From contig JBBQSN010000001.1 of NCBI GenBank assembly GCA_038213835.1, positions 1 through 64,000 of the forward strand: DNA of 64,000 nucleotides. Direction: 5' to 3'. Both the position numbers and the translations under genes were made by a program. Positions 1-8,752 of this stretch are shown one piece after another. The notes beneath the pieces are model-generated. The model was not told the origin of the DNA and did not search any database. It worked only from the letters and a program-made list of their open reading frames with translations. Positions within the stretch are counted from its first letter, which is position 1. Each line of letters opens with the position of its first letter. The stretch is from JBBQSN01 sp038213835 (GTDB lineage Bacteria; Actinomycetota; Actinomycetes; Actinomycetales; CAWJMD01).

Positions 1-126
1 GACGTCCTCAACACCGAACTGGCCGCCTGGCAGGCATCCACCAACGCCGACCAAAGACAAGTCAACTGGCACTTCACCACCAGTGATGCCCGCACCAGAC
101 TCCGCCACCTGTACCCAGACTGTTAG
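1..126 (+). CDS. IS630-family transposase, C-terminal end (partial at left edge)
   Basis: The frame is open from the first base to a TAG at 124-126 and gives 41 residues. Tracts such as WQASTNADQRQVNW and DARTRLRHLYP resemble the tail of IS630-type DDE transposases, which follows the catalytic domain. The catalytic residues lie outside the window, so activity cannot be judged. Base use is A- and C-rich and less G-rich than the neighbouring genes, which fits a mobile origin. It lies just left of a tRNA-Pro fragment, so it may sit inside an integrated element that continues leftward. The family call rests on motif memory. Confidence 0.7.
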   Translation, partial: DVLNTELAAWQASTNADQRQVNWHFTTSDARTRLRHLYPDC

Positions 127-202
127 AGGCGACGGACTACTAGTTCGTGCTCAGCGCAGCTCTGCGCGACACGTACCGACATGGCCCGGCCCTGTGCTCC
201 CC

Positions 203-248
203 CGTTCGGGACGAGGAGGCCGCAGGTTCACATCCTGTCACCCCGACA
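203..248 (+). other. Displaced 3' half of a tRNA-Pro(CGG); probable integration (att) scar
   Basis: From 205 the sequence follows a tRNA: anticodon loop TTCGGGA (205-211, anticodon CGG), 3' anticodon stem CGAGG, variable loop, T-arm GCAGG-TTCACAT-CCTGT (222-238), acceptor strand CACCCCG (239-245) and discriminator A. No D-arm or 5' acceptor strand can be found upstream, and the 5' anticodon strand fits only at its last two bases. The T-loop has C where A58 is invariant, so the copy is decaying. Tyrosine recombinases commonly integrate at tRNA 3' halves and leave such a fragment at the far end of the element. The att role is inference. Confidence 0.6.
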
Positions 249-272
249 GTGTGTGATGTCTCAGTGCATCGG

Positions 273-308
273 CAAGGCCCGAACCCACGGTGGTGGGTTC
301 GGGCCTTG
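273..308. terminator. Strong hairpin terminator, 16-bp perfect stem
   Basis: CAAGGCCCGAACCCAC (273-288), loop GGTG, and the exact reverse complement (293-308). It lies 25 bases past the tRNA-Pro fragment and touches the stop of the IS481 remnant. It could terminate transcription from either side. There is no clear T-tract, which is common in high-GC actinobacteria. Confidence 0.7.
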
Positions 309-309
309 G

Positions 310-525
310 TCATGTCCAAGGTCGGTGGTCGCGGTCCAGGTCGATGGTGAGCTCGCGCAGGAGTTCGCCGGTGGTGGCGTGGATGATGCGGACGTGCAGG
401 TCCTGGACGAGCAGGATCACGTGGGTTCGGGCGTGGTCCGTCCGAAGCCGCTGTGGCGGAGCTTGCCGGCGACGCGCAGGGTGAGGGTGCCCGACGTGTC
501 GACGACGTCGTGGCGGACCCGGTCG
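310..525 (-). pseudogene. IS481-family transposase C-terminal remnant, frameshifted
   Basis: Reading leftward from about 525, one frame gives DRVRHDVVDTSGTLTLRVAG and then GFGRTTPEPT followed by a stop. Another frame continues as ARTHVILLVQDLHVRIIHAT, GELLRELTIDLDRDHRPW and ends at TGA 312-310. Adding one C near 427-432 restores the GRTHARTHV stretch typical of IS481-type integrase tails. The fragment begins exactly where the upstream secreted gene stops, so its N-terminal part is gone. It is a dead remnant and marks past IS activity. Confidence 0.65.
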
Positions 526-3500
526 TCAGCTCCCCGAGATCACACGGATCCGGCGGTTGCCCCGGTCGACCACCCACAGGTTGCCCTGCGAGTCGAAGGC
601 CGTGGCCGATGGGCGCTGCCAGGTGGAGAACAGCGGGAATGTGCCGTCGCCGAGGTACCCGAACTGGCCGCTGCCTGCCAGGGTGTCGATCAGGCCGTCG
701 TGGACGTACCGGACGCGGTTGTTGTTGGACTCGCTGATGTACAGGTCTCCGCTCGGGCCCACCTGCACGTACTGCGGCTTGTGCAGCCCCGCTTCGGTGG
801 CCGCTCCGCCGTCGCCCTGCGCCGTCGCGATGCCGGTGCCGGCGACCGTGGTGATGGTGCCGTCGGTGTCGACCATGCGGACGCGCTCGTTGTCGTAGTC
901 GGCGATGTACAGGTTGCCGGCGGCGTCCAGGTCGACCGAGTACGGGGTATTGAGCCGGGTGGAGGTCGCCGCCACGTCGTCGCCGGTGTACCCACCCGAG
1001 CCGGTACCGGCGAAGGTGGAGATGATGCCCGCCGGGGTCACCCTGCGAATCTTGTGGTTACCGCGGTCGGCGATGTACATCGTCCCGTCCGGGGCGAGTG
1101 TCATGTCGTACGGGGTGCGCAGCCGGGCCGAGGTCGCCTGACCGCCGTCACCGGTGTTGCCTGCGATCCCGTTGCCGGCCACCGTCGTGATGATCCCGGC
1201 GGGGGTGACCTTGCGGATCCGGTTGTTCGCCGAGTCGGCGATGAACAGGTTGCCCGCACCGTCGAAGGCGAGGCGGGCCGGCGAGCTCAGGCGTGCCGCG
1301 GTGGCGATCCCACCGTCTCCGGAGAAACCCGCGGTGCCTGTGCCCGCGACCGTGGTGACAGTGCCGTCGGTGTCGATCCGGCGCACCGCGTGCAGGCCCA
1401 TGTCCGCCACGTACACACGGTCCTGCGAGTCGACGGCCAGTCCCCAGGGGTTGCTGAGCCCCACCGAGACCGAGGCCCGGCCGTCGGGACCCCCGTACGA
1501 GGTGGTGCCGTTGCCGGCAGAGGTCCACAGCATGTTCTGGCCGCACTCCATGGAGGTGTACGACGCGGCACGCATGAAGAGGGCCCAGGCGGTTGGGTTG
1601 AACTTGGTGGTGTTGTTCGCGCTGAAGAAGACCCTGCAGGCGGGTGCTGCGCCCGAGGCCATCGCCGCGCCGTCGCGGTAGGCGAACTCGGTGGGACGGG
1701 CGGCGTCGATCTGGGTGATCACCGTGGCGGCCGAGGTCGGCACACCGTATCCGGTCTCGATCGCGGCGGTGTCCACGGTCTGCGTTCCGGAGCGAGCCGT
1801 CGAGAGAGCGTGCATCGGCTTCACCACCGTGACGGCGGCCACCGACGCGGTGCCGTTCTGGCCTGCGGCGGTCATGCCCATCTCGTCCAGCATCCGGCTG
1901 TGCAGCACCATCACCGGGCGGTCGAGCCCGCGCAGCCTGGTGCCGAGACGGGCTTCGACGACGCTCGGGTAGAGGATGACGTAGGAGTAGTCGGCGTTGA
2001 CGTCGGCCGGCTGCACGGTGTCGTCGTCGGCATAGGTGATCGAGAAGTTGTCCTCGACCCGGTCCTCGACCCGCTTGTCCGAAGCCGACAGGACTGCCGG
2101 GTTGGCCACGACGGCGAGCACCTTGGTGCCTCCCACCGGCGGGTTGATCGTCACCGTCTGCGATCCGGTCGAGGTCAGGCTGCCCGTGTCGTAGGCAGCT
2201 GTGCCAGTGAAGGAGAAGCTGGGCTTGGCGCCGACGGAGCCCGAGACCTGCCGATCGAGATGGCAGTACACCAGCTCGTTGGGGCCGACCACTCGGGGCA
2301 GCCCGCACTCGGCGGAGACGTCGCCGAACGTCGGGCTCACCAGGCTCGTCAGGGTCGCCGACCGGGCCGGGTCGAGGTTCATCATGGTGACGTCGAAGCG
2401 CACCGTGCCGCCCGGGAACGCGATGACGCCCGGTCCCACCGCGGAGCGGATCCTGAACAGGGCCGGGGGAGCGATGACCTTGACGACGGAGCGGTCGGCG
2501 TCGCTGACGGGCGCACCTGACGCGGTGCCTGACGCGGTCAGTGTGGAGGCGACCTCGCTCGGTGCCGTACCTGACACCGCCTCGGAGGCGGTCGTGCAGG
2601 TATAGGCCGAACCGGCCGCGATCGTCTGCGGAACGGCGCACGTGCCCGACCCCGCGAGGGAGCCGAGCCGCTCGTCGCTCAGGGTCGTGAGCGTGACCTC
2701 CCGGTCCGAGAACGTGTTCTGCACCCGCACGGCATGGTGCACTGTGCCGGACGGCGCCGGGACCCATGGCCGGGACGGGATCTTGCGGACGTCGATGCCC
2801 GGCGCGGGGTTCGGCCAGAAGGCGTTGCGGCCGTGGTTGACTCCGCCGAACGCCTCGCCGTCGCTGCCCGCGAAGAGACCGGCGGGCTCCAGCTCGACGG
2901 TCAGCACCCCCCGGAAGCCTCCGGCGTTGGGCACCCAGTTCAGGCCCTCACCCGTCGCAGGGTCGAGAGCCGCGATCTGGAACCGGTCCTGGCTCTTGGT
3001 CTCCGTCTCCAGGTAACGGAAGTGCCCGCTGACGTAGATGGCGTCCTGTCCCGCGGCGACGCCTTCGAGGGTGTCGCCGATCTTCTTGGTCCACGTGGGC
3101 CGGGTGATCGGATGGGGTGTCATGGAGAAGGCGTTCACCGAGTCGCAGGCCGGGTAGTAGAAGTGCCCCGCGCTCACGACGTAGGCGGTGGTGGAGTCCG
3201 GCGAGATGTCGACGTCGCGCATCCATCCGACCTGTCCGGCGCGCGCGCAGGGCTGGTCGTAGACGTCCGTGCGCCAGTCGGTCACGCCGGCAGGGCTGGC
3301 GGCCACGTCGATCTGGGCGATGAGCGGACGGTCCTGACCGGCGACCCGCCGGAAGTTCCCGACGATCATCAGGCGGGTCTCGTCCGGCGACAGGGCCATC
3401 GCCCTCAGGCCGCCCTCGCTGGTCTCGTTGGTCGGCTCGGTGAGCGGCATCGCGAACCCAGGTCGTGTCTGTCCGCTGGTGGCGTCGACGGCGACCAGCT

Positions 3501-5124
3501 TGCTCGTCGGCACCCCGTTGAACAGGTCGAAGTTGCCGCCCACGTACAGCGTGCTGCCGTCGGTGCGGACCGCGAGGTCCTTCACGTACGAGCTGGAGCT
3601 GACCTGGAAGCCGGGGACCGCCGCACCGGTGCCGACGTCGAGCTTCGCGAGGTGCTTCTGGTTGGAGCCGGCGATGGTGGTGAACGCGCCGCCGACGAAC
3701 ACGGCCCGCCCGTCGGCCGAGGCCTTGACGGCGTTGACGTCCCCGTTCGGTGCGGGATCGAAGTCGGAGGAGAGCGCGCCGGTCGCCAGGTCGTAGGCCG
3801 CGAGGCCGTTGCGGGCTGTCAGCCCGTAGTCGGAGAAGTCGCCGGCGACCAGCAGTGAGCCACCTGAGGGAACGAGCACGAGTGGGCCGCTGCTGCCGGT
3901 GACCGGCTGGCGTGCGAGCGAGCGGGGGGTCTCCGCGTAGGGGACCACCGCCGCGACCGTGCCACTCGAGATCGTGACGCGGGCCAGGACACCGGGGTTG
4001 CCCTTCTCGGGCGTGATCTGCATCGGTCCCCCGATGTACAGGCCACCGGCGCCGTCCAGGGCCACGGCCGAGAGGCTGCCGCTGATGTTCGTCAGGCTGA
4101 GCGCCGTGGGGGCCATCGTGTCCAGGTTCACCCCGGCGAGCCGGTTGCGTGAGCTGCCGCCGACGTTCCCGAAGCTGCCCGCGATGTAGGCGACACCGGC
4201 GGCGGCGTCGTAATCCACGTCCTTGATCGAGTTGTTGACGCTGACGGTGAGCCCGTCCAGCGCACCGGTGCTCCCGTCGACGCGGGCGATCCGGTTGCGC
4301 GTGACGCCGTTGACCTTGGTGAAGTCGCCGACCAGCAGTACGGCACCTGAGTGGGCGACCATGTCGTTCACCGCGAGGTTCACCGTACCCGGCTCGAAGC
4401 CGGTGTCGAGCGCGCCGGTCGTTGCGCTCACGGCGCCCAGGCGGTTGCGGGTGGTGCCTTCGATGCGGGCGAAGTCCCCACCGAGGTAGACGCGGCTCGC
4501 GTCGGCCGAGACCGCCACCGTGCGGACCGCCCCGTTCGTCACCGAGGTGCCCCACACCAGCGCGCCGGCGCTCGAGAGCCGTCCCAGGCCACCGGCGGAC
4601 GACCCCGCGAGCGAGGTGAAGGCGCCACCGACGACGAGGTTGCCACCCGGGAGCGCCTCGATGTCGTTGACGACGCCATTGGCTGTCGGGGCGAACGAGG
4701 TGACCACTCCGGCTGAGTCGACCTGGGCGAGGTTGCTGCGGGGCTGGCCGCCGACGCTGCTGAACGCCCCCCCGAGGAACCACCCTCCGGCCCCGTCGGC
4801 CACCACGGTGGTCACCACCCCGACGACGTCAGGGAAGCCGGGCTGGAAGGACTTGGCGGCGGTGCTGACCACGCCGACGGCGCCACGGGTGACCGGCCCG
4901 ACGCGGGTGAAGGTGCCGCCCATCACCACGCTGTCGCCGACCTGGGCGATGCTGCGCACCTCGCCGTCCACGGCGTGCACGGCGGCGTCACGGGGGCGCT
5001 CGGCGACGACGCCGGGGGAGGCGTCGGGGTCTGCGACAGCGGCAGGAGCCGGAAGGGCGACCAGCAGGCCCAGCGTCAGGCAGACCGCGGTGACTGCGGA
5101 GCGGAGCGTGGTGGTCACGGGCAT
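526..5124 (-). CDS. Giant secreted protein with two beta-propellers
   Basis: 1532 residues from ATG 5124, chosen because a signal peptide follows at once (MPVTTTLRSAVTAVCLTLGL, then an Ala-rich cleavage area) and AAGGAC precedes it. A longer in-frame extension to 5493 lacks a signal peptide. About 11 repeats of the GGxFxxVxGxxRNxLA type (residues ~45-700) form a first propeller. Two Ig-like domains (~790-990) and a Rossmann-like domain that may be ThuA-type (~1000-1200) follow. About six NHL repeats (GDLYISESNNNRVR-like) end the chain. It is probably extracellular and binds a partner or glycan, but the function is unknown. The ThuA idea is the least certain part. The stop directly abuts an IS481 remnant. 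Confidence 0.8.
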   Translation of the reverse strand: MPVTTTLRSAVTAVCLTLGLLVALPAPAAVADPDASPGVVAERPRDAAVHAVDGEVRSIAQVGDSVVMGGTFTRVGPVTRGAVGVVSTAAKSFQPGFPDVVGVVTTVVADGAGGWFLGGAFSSVGGQPRSNLAQVDSAGVVTSFAPTANGVVNDIEALPGGNLVVGGAFTSLAGSSAGGLGRLSSAGALVWGTSVTNGAVRTVAVSADASRVYLGGDFARIEGTTRNRLGAVSATTGALDTGFEPGTVNLAVNDMVAHSGAVLLVGDFTKVNGVTRNRIARVDGSTGALDGLTVSVNNSIKDVDYDAAAGVAYIAGSFGNVGGSSRNRLAGVNLDTMAPTALSLTNISGSLSAVALDGAGGLYIGGPMQITPEKGNPGVLARVTISSGTVAAVVPYAETPRSLARQPVTGSSGPLVLVPSGGSLLVAGDFSDYGLTARNGLAAYDLATGALSSDFDPAPNGDVNAVKASADGRAVFVGGAFTTIAGSNQKHLAKLDVGTGAAVPGFQVSSSSYVKDLAVRTDGSTLYVGGNFDLFNGVPTSKLVAVDATSGQTRPGFAMPLTEPTNETSEGGLRAMALSPDETRLMIVGNFRRVAGQDRPLIAQIDVAASPAGVTDWRTDVYDQPCARAGQVGWMRDVDISPDSTTAYVVSAGHFYYPACDSVNAFSMTPHPITRPTWTKKIGDTLEGVAAGQDAIYVSGHFRYLETETKSQDRFQIAALDPATGEGLNWVPNAGGFRGVLTVELEPAGLFAGSDGEAFGGVNHGRNAFWPNPAPGIDVRKIPSRPWVPAPSGTVHHAVRVQNTFSDREVTLTTLSDERLGSLAGSGTCAVPQTIAAGSAYTCTTASEAVSGTAPSEVASTLTASGTASGAPVSDADRSVVKVIAPPALFRIRSAVGPGVIAFPGGTVRFDVTMMNLDPARSATLTSLVSPTFGDVSAECGLPRVVGPNELVYCHLDRQVSGSVGAKPSFSFTGTAAYDTGSLTSTGSQTVTINPPVGGTKVLAVVANPAVLSASDKRVEDRVEDNFSITYADDDTVQPADVNADYSYVILYPSVVEARLGTRLRGLDRPVMVLHSRMLDEMGMTAAGQNGTASVAAVTVVKPMHALSTARSGTQTVDTAAIETGYGVPTSAATVITQIDAARPTEFAYRDGAAMASGAAPACRVFFSANNTTKFNPTAWALFMRAASYTSMECGQNMLWTSAGNGTTSYGGPDGRASVSVGLSNPWGLAVDSQDRVYVADMGLHAVRRIDTDGTVTTVAGTGTAGFSGDGGIATAARLSSPARLAFDGAGNLFIADSANNRIRKVTPAGIITTVAGNGIAGNTGDGGQATSARLRTPYDMTLAPDGTMYIADRGNHKIRRVTPAGIISTFAGTGSGGYTGDDVAATSTRLNTPYSVDLDAAGNLYIADYDNERVRMVDTDGTITTVAGTGIATAQGDGGAATEAGLHKPQYVQVGPSGDLYISESNNNRVRYVHDGLIDTLAGSGQFGYLGDGTFPLFSTWQRPSATAFDSQGNLWVVDRGNRRIRVISGS

Positions 5125-5390
5125 GGGTCCTTCGTGAGATCGTAACGTAGCGTGCGTACTGTCACCCGGTCTGCGTAGCGCGAGCCTAGAGGCGGCGGCA
5201 CTGCCCCGTCCGGCGTTACCGCTGGTTGCCAGCCGTTCGCCTGGAAGGCCGAACGCGATCGGGGCAGGACGAGGGACGAGCAGGCCACAGATTCCCGAGG
5301 TCTGCTCCGTACGGGTGGCGACACGCGGCTGCGAACACGGCCACCCTCCACGCGAAGCACAGCGCCGGGACGCTGGCGCGCGAGGCGACC

Positions 5391-6107
5391 GTGTCCCACG
5401 ATGGTGGGGTGCCCGGGCAGAGACCACGCGACCACGGCGACAGCCGGGCACCCGACGACGTGTCCCCGGGTGCCGGTGAGGACTCCCACGCACCCGCCGA
5501 GGTGCTCGGCGGGTACGCCACCCCCCGGTGGGAGCGCTGGTGGCTCTCGGTGTCGGCAGGCCGCCGACGAGCCGCCAGGCTCGGGACGGCGACCGTCGTC
5601 GTGGTCGCGCTGGCTGCCACCGGGGCGGTCGAGCTGCACGGGTGGATGGACGAGCAGGACCGCCGCAGGATCGTCAGCCTCGCGGTGTCCATCGGCGTGT
5701 GGACGTCGTCGTCCTCACCGCCGGGAGGGCACGTCACCTACTACCTGGCGATCCGCAACTCCGGGGTGGCTCCGCTCGAGGTGATGTCCGTGGCGGCCTC
5801 GGGTGACCGGCTCCGGCTGCGCTCGCGTGATGACGACGCCCGCCGGCTGGAGGCCGGACGCGAGATCCTGGTGCCGATGTCGGCGCTCCTGACCTGCTCG
5901 TCCCGCACCGCCGACGCCGGTCTGCAGGTCCGGATCGACGTCCGTCGCGGCGACGGGAGCGTGGCCCGTCAGCTCCCTGCCTTGCCGGACGCGAGCCTGG
6001 TCCTCGACCCCGCCGAGACCTTGTGCGAGGTACGGCCCGCGCTGGTCGACTACGAGCTGTCCGGACCCGTCCTGCGTCCCGCGACGACCGACCGGGGTGA
6101 CGGCTGA
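5391..6107 (+). CDS. Hypothetical single-pass membrane protein
   Basis: About 238 residues from GTG 5391. The frame is open further upstream (to 5226), so the start is uncertain. The first ~55 residues are polar, then a basic stretch RRRAARLG precedes one hydrophobic segment (TATVVVVALAATGAVEL). The rest is a probable extracytoplasmic beta-rich domain with one late CSS motif. No family is recognised. It is followed without a gap by the small membrane gene at 6108, so the two are probably co-transcribed. It is divergent from the giant secreted gene. Confidence 0.55.
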   Translation: MSHDGGVPGQRPRDHGDSRAPDDVSPGAGEDSHAPAEVLGGYATPRWERWWLSVSAGRRRAARLGTATVVVVALAATGAVELHGWMDEQDRRRIVSLAVSIGVWTSSSSPPGGHVTYYLAIRNSGVAPLEVMSVAASGDRLRLRSRDDDARRLEAGREILVPMSALLTCSSRTADAGLQVRIDVRRGDGSVARQLPALPDASLVLDPAETLCEVRPALVDYELSGPVLRPATTDRGDG

Positions 6108-6338
6108 GTGGCTGCGAACCGATCTGGCCGGCCCGCCCCGCGCTGGGGCCTCCGGACGCTCGCCTTCCTCACGCTGGCGGCGGCGTGCGTCCTGACGTCC
6201 AACCTCATGTACGCCCGGGACGACGCCAGCTGGGTGCTCCTGACCTTCGGCGGCACCGTGATCGGCCTGGTCGGCGCAGCCGTCTGCTCCCTGCGTGGCC
6301 TGTGGACGATGCTCGGGTCCGGCCCCCGCGGCGGGTGA
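6108..6338 (+). CDS. Small hypothetical membrane protein (2 TM)
   Basis: 76 residues from a GTG placed directly after the TGA of the upstream gene, suggesting translational coupling. Two hydrophobic segments (TLAFLTLAAACVLTSNLMYA and LLTFGGTVIGLVGAAVCSL) are separated by a short ARDDAS linker. It ends 21 bases before the stop of the convergent GH32 gene. No family is recognised. It may form a membrane pair with its neighbour, which is inference from spacing only. Confidence 0.5.
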   Translation: MAANRSGRPAPRWGLRTLAFLTLAAACVLTSNLMYARDDASWVLLTFGGTVIGLVGAAVCSLRGLWTMLGSGPRGG

Positions 6339-6359
6339 GACCCGCTGCCCGACACGGCA

Positions 6360-7790
6360 CTACGCGAGGGGGGCCGTCGACCGGCCCTGCGTCCCGACGG
6401 TCCACCACCGCACCTCGACGCTCCCGGCTGCCCGGTCGGCACCGGCGACCAGTCCGGTGCTGTCCGCCGACTCCGGGTAGACCCGAGCGGTGAGGGCATG
6501 CCCGTCACCGGCGAAGACCTCGACGACAGATCCGTCCACCAGCACGCGGAGCTCAACCCCGCCGCCGGCGTCGAGGCCGACGGGCATCCCGAAGGTGCCG
6601 CCGAGGGTCCCGGTGCCCCGGCTCGAGCGGTCGCGCGAGAGGTACACCTGGCCGGCGTCGTCCACGCCGACCTCCGTCAGCTCGGTACCGTCCGCGTTCG
6701 CGAGCACCTGCAGCCAGACACGGCCGCCGGCCCCCGGGACGAGCCTCGCCTCGACGTCGAGCGCCCGTCCGGCGTCGACGTCGAGAACGGCGGGCTCCCC
6801 GGGCACCAGCTCGCGATCGGCACGACCGCCGTCGGCACCGCGCAGCAGGAGGAGCTCGTCGGCCGGGGAGAACCGCGGGGTGCCGTCTGCGGCGAGCTCG
6901 ATCACCCGCGGGACCGTGAGCAGCCCCGCCCAGCCGTCCTGCTCGACCGCGCTGTCCTCCCGGGCCTCCCAGACCCACCCCCACAGCAGGCAGCGTCCGG
7001 TGGCGTCGACCGTGAGGGCGGGAGCGTAGAGGTCGGGGCCGTGGTCCAGCCGGCCCGCACCGTCCGGCTCCAACCGATCGCCGCGGAGCCGGCCGACAAC
7101 GTACTCGACGTGCGAGGGGCCGCTCCCCTCACGCCAGGCCGAGATGACCAGCAGCGCGCGGTCACCGCGCACCAGCAGCTGCGGGCACTCCCACGCGTCG
7201 CCCGTGTCGCGTCCGCTCACGACGGCGTCCGTCGCCACGCAGAACGGGCCCGTCGCCGACCAGCTCAGCAGGTCGTCCGAGCGGTACTGCAGGACCACGC
7301 CGGTGCCGTCGCGGTATCCGCCCCCGACGAGCATCCGGTACCCACCGTCGACAGCCCGGACGAACGGGTCCCGGAACTCGGCGAGCTCGGCCGCCTCGGG
7401 GGGGCGCCGCATGACGGCGTCAGGGTCCGGGACCCACTCCAGCGCACCGGGGACGGGACGAGCCACGCACACCGTCTGGTGCTCCACGCCCTCGAGGTTG
7501 CCGCTGTAGACCAGCCAGGCATGGCCATCCACCAGCACCGCACTGCCCGACCAGCAGCCACCCTCGTCCGGCCCGCCCGGTCGCGGTGCCAACGCGACGG
7601 GGTGGGTCGTCCAGTGCACCAGGTCCGCGCTGGAGAAGTGCGCCCAGTGCACGTCGCCATGTGCCGTCCCAGCGGGGTTGTGCTGGCAGAACAGGTGGTA
7701 GCGGCCGTCGATCACGACGGGCGCGTTGGGGTCGTTGATCCAGCCGGACGCCGGTCGCACGTGGAAGCCCGGGCGGTGGTGCTCGCTCAC
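6360..7790 (-). CDS. Glycoside hydrolase family 32 (beta-fructosidase / sucrose hydrolase)
   Basis: 476 residues from GTG 7790, chosen because the GH32 N-terminus (HHRPGFHVRPASGWINDPN) starts there. The three family signatures are present: WINDPNAP with the nucleophile Asp at residue 20, RDP at 140-142, and EC at 201-202 with the acid/base Glu. WSGSA (80-84) is also typical. A C-terminal beta-sandwich follows from about 330. There is no signal peptide, so it acts in the cytoplasm on imported fructo-oligosaccharides or sucrose. It is the last gene of an operon with a sugar ABC importer, which fits intracellular hydrolysis. The exact substrate cannot be read from sequence. Confidence 0.9.
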   Translation of the reverse strand: MSEHHRPGFHVRPASGWINDPNAPVVIDGRYHLFCQHNPAGTAHGDVHWAHFSSADLVHWTTHPVALAPRPGGPDEGGCWSGSAVLVDGHAWLVYSGNLEGVEHQTVCVARPVPGALEWVPDPDAVMRRPPEAAELAEFRDPFVRAVDGGYRMLVGGGYRDGTGVVLQYRSDDLLSWSATGPFCVATDAVVSGRDTGDAWECPQLLVRGDRALLVISAWREGSGPSHVEYVVGRLRGDRLEPDGAGRLDHGPDLYAPALTVDATGRCLLWGWVWEAREDSAVEQDGWAGLLTVPRVIELAADGTPRFSPADELLLLRGADGGRADRELVPGEPAVLDVDAGRALDVEARLVPGAGGRVWLQVLANADGTELTEVGVDDAGQVYLSRDRSSRGTGTLGGTFGMPVGLDAGGGVELRVLVDGSVVEVFAGDGHALTARVYPESADSTGLVAGADRAAGSVEVRWWTVGTQGRSTAPLA

Positions 7791-7825
7791 AGTCGACCCG
7801 CCCGGTGGCCACCACCCACCGGCCG

Positions 7826-8752
7826 TCAGCCCTTCACGGAGCCGGCCGTCATGCCGCGCACGAAGTAGCGCTGCAGCGACAGGAAGACGATCAGGGGCAC
7901 CAGCATGGTGAGGAAGCCTCCGGCGGTGATGAGGTGCCAGCCCTGGCCCTGCGCTCCGAGCAGCCCGGCGAGCTGGACGGTCATCGGCGCGTTGGTCCCG
8001 GGTCCGATGAACAGCAGCGCGATGAGCAGGTCGTTCCAGACCCAGAGGAACTGGAAGATGGCGAACGACGCCAGCGCCGGGGTCGAGATCGGGATGATGA
8101 GCCGCCAGAAGGTCTGGAAGTGGCTGGCGCCATCGATCTTCGCCGACTCGATCAGCTCCTTGGGCAGGCTGGCCATGTAGTTCCGCAGGATGAAGATCGC
8201 CAACGGCATGCCGAACCCGATGTGTGCCAGCCACACAGCTGGGAATGTGCCGTTCAGGCCGAAGTTGCCGTAGAGCTGCAGCAGCGGCACCAGCGCCACC
8301 TGGCTGGGGATCACCAGCAGGCTGACGATGAGGATGAACAACGCGTCCCTACCCGGGAAGTGCATGAAGCTGAAGGCGTACGCGGCGAACGCGGCGATCA
8401 TGATCGGAATGATCGTGGCCGGGAGCGTGATGGCCATGCTGTTGACGAACGCCTGGGCCATGCCTCCACGGTCGGCCGCCTCGGCGTAGTTGTTCAGCGT
8501 GAAGTCCAACGGGGAGGCGATCGCCGTCCACCATCCGGTGGAGTTGGCCGCGTCCGCGGTGCGCAAGGACGTCACGAGCAGTCCGATGACCGGGACGATC
8601 CAGAGCAAGCAGATGACGAACAGGACGGACTTGACGAGCTTGCCGGCGCGCTTCTGCCCGGAACCCGGACCCCCGTCGCTGCCCATGACCTTGCGAGCCC
8701 TCTTCTCGCCCTTGACGGGGGTGGGCGGTACGCCCGTGCTGATGGCGGTCAT
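7826..8752 (-). CDS. Sugar ABC transporter permease, MalG type
   Basis: 308 residues from ATG 8752. About six membrane segments follow a basic cytoplasmic N-terminus of ~38 residues. The conserved cytoplasmic loop for ATPase docking reads ESAKIDGASHFQTFWRLIIP, the EAA-type motif of carbohydrate-uptake permeases. The start overlaps the stop of the MalF-type permease gene by 4 bases (ATGA). GH32 follows 35 bases downstream. No ATPase gene is present in the locus. Many actinobacteria use one shared MsiK-type ATPase for such importers, and that is inferred here. Confidence 0.9.
   Translation of the reverse strand: MTAISTGVPPTPVKGEKRARKVMGSDGGPGSGQKRAGKLVKSVLFVICLLWIVPVIGLLVTSLRTADAANSTGWWTAIASPLDFTLNNYAEAADRGGMAQAFVNSMAITLPATIIPIMIAAFAAYAFSFMHFPGRDALFILIVSLLVIPSQVALVPLLQLYGNFGLNGTFPAVWLAHIGFGMPLAIFILRNYMASLPKELIESAKIDGASHFQTFWRLIIPISTPALASFAIFQFLWVWNDLLIALLFIGPGTNAPMTVQLAGLLGAQGQGWHLITAGGFLTMLVPLIVFLSLQRYFVRGMTAGSVKG

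Noticed and set aside
181..2520. A 779-residue frame antisense to the giant secreted gene
   Set aside because: Composition is that of a high-GC shadow (Val/Gly/Arg/Asp-rich, no domain), while the minus strand has a signal peptide and clear repeats.
5226..5390. Upstream extension of the membrane protein at 5391
   Set aside because: No ribosome-binding site or domain; polar composition; overlaps the promoter region of the divergent secreted gene.
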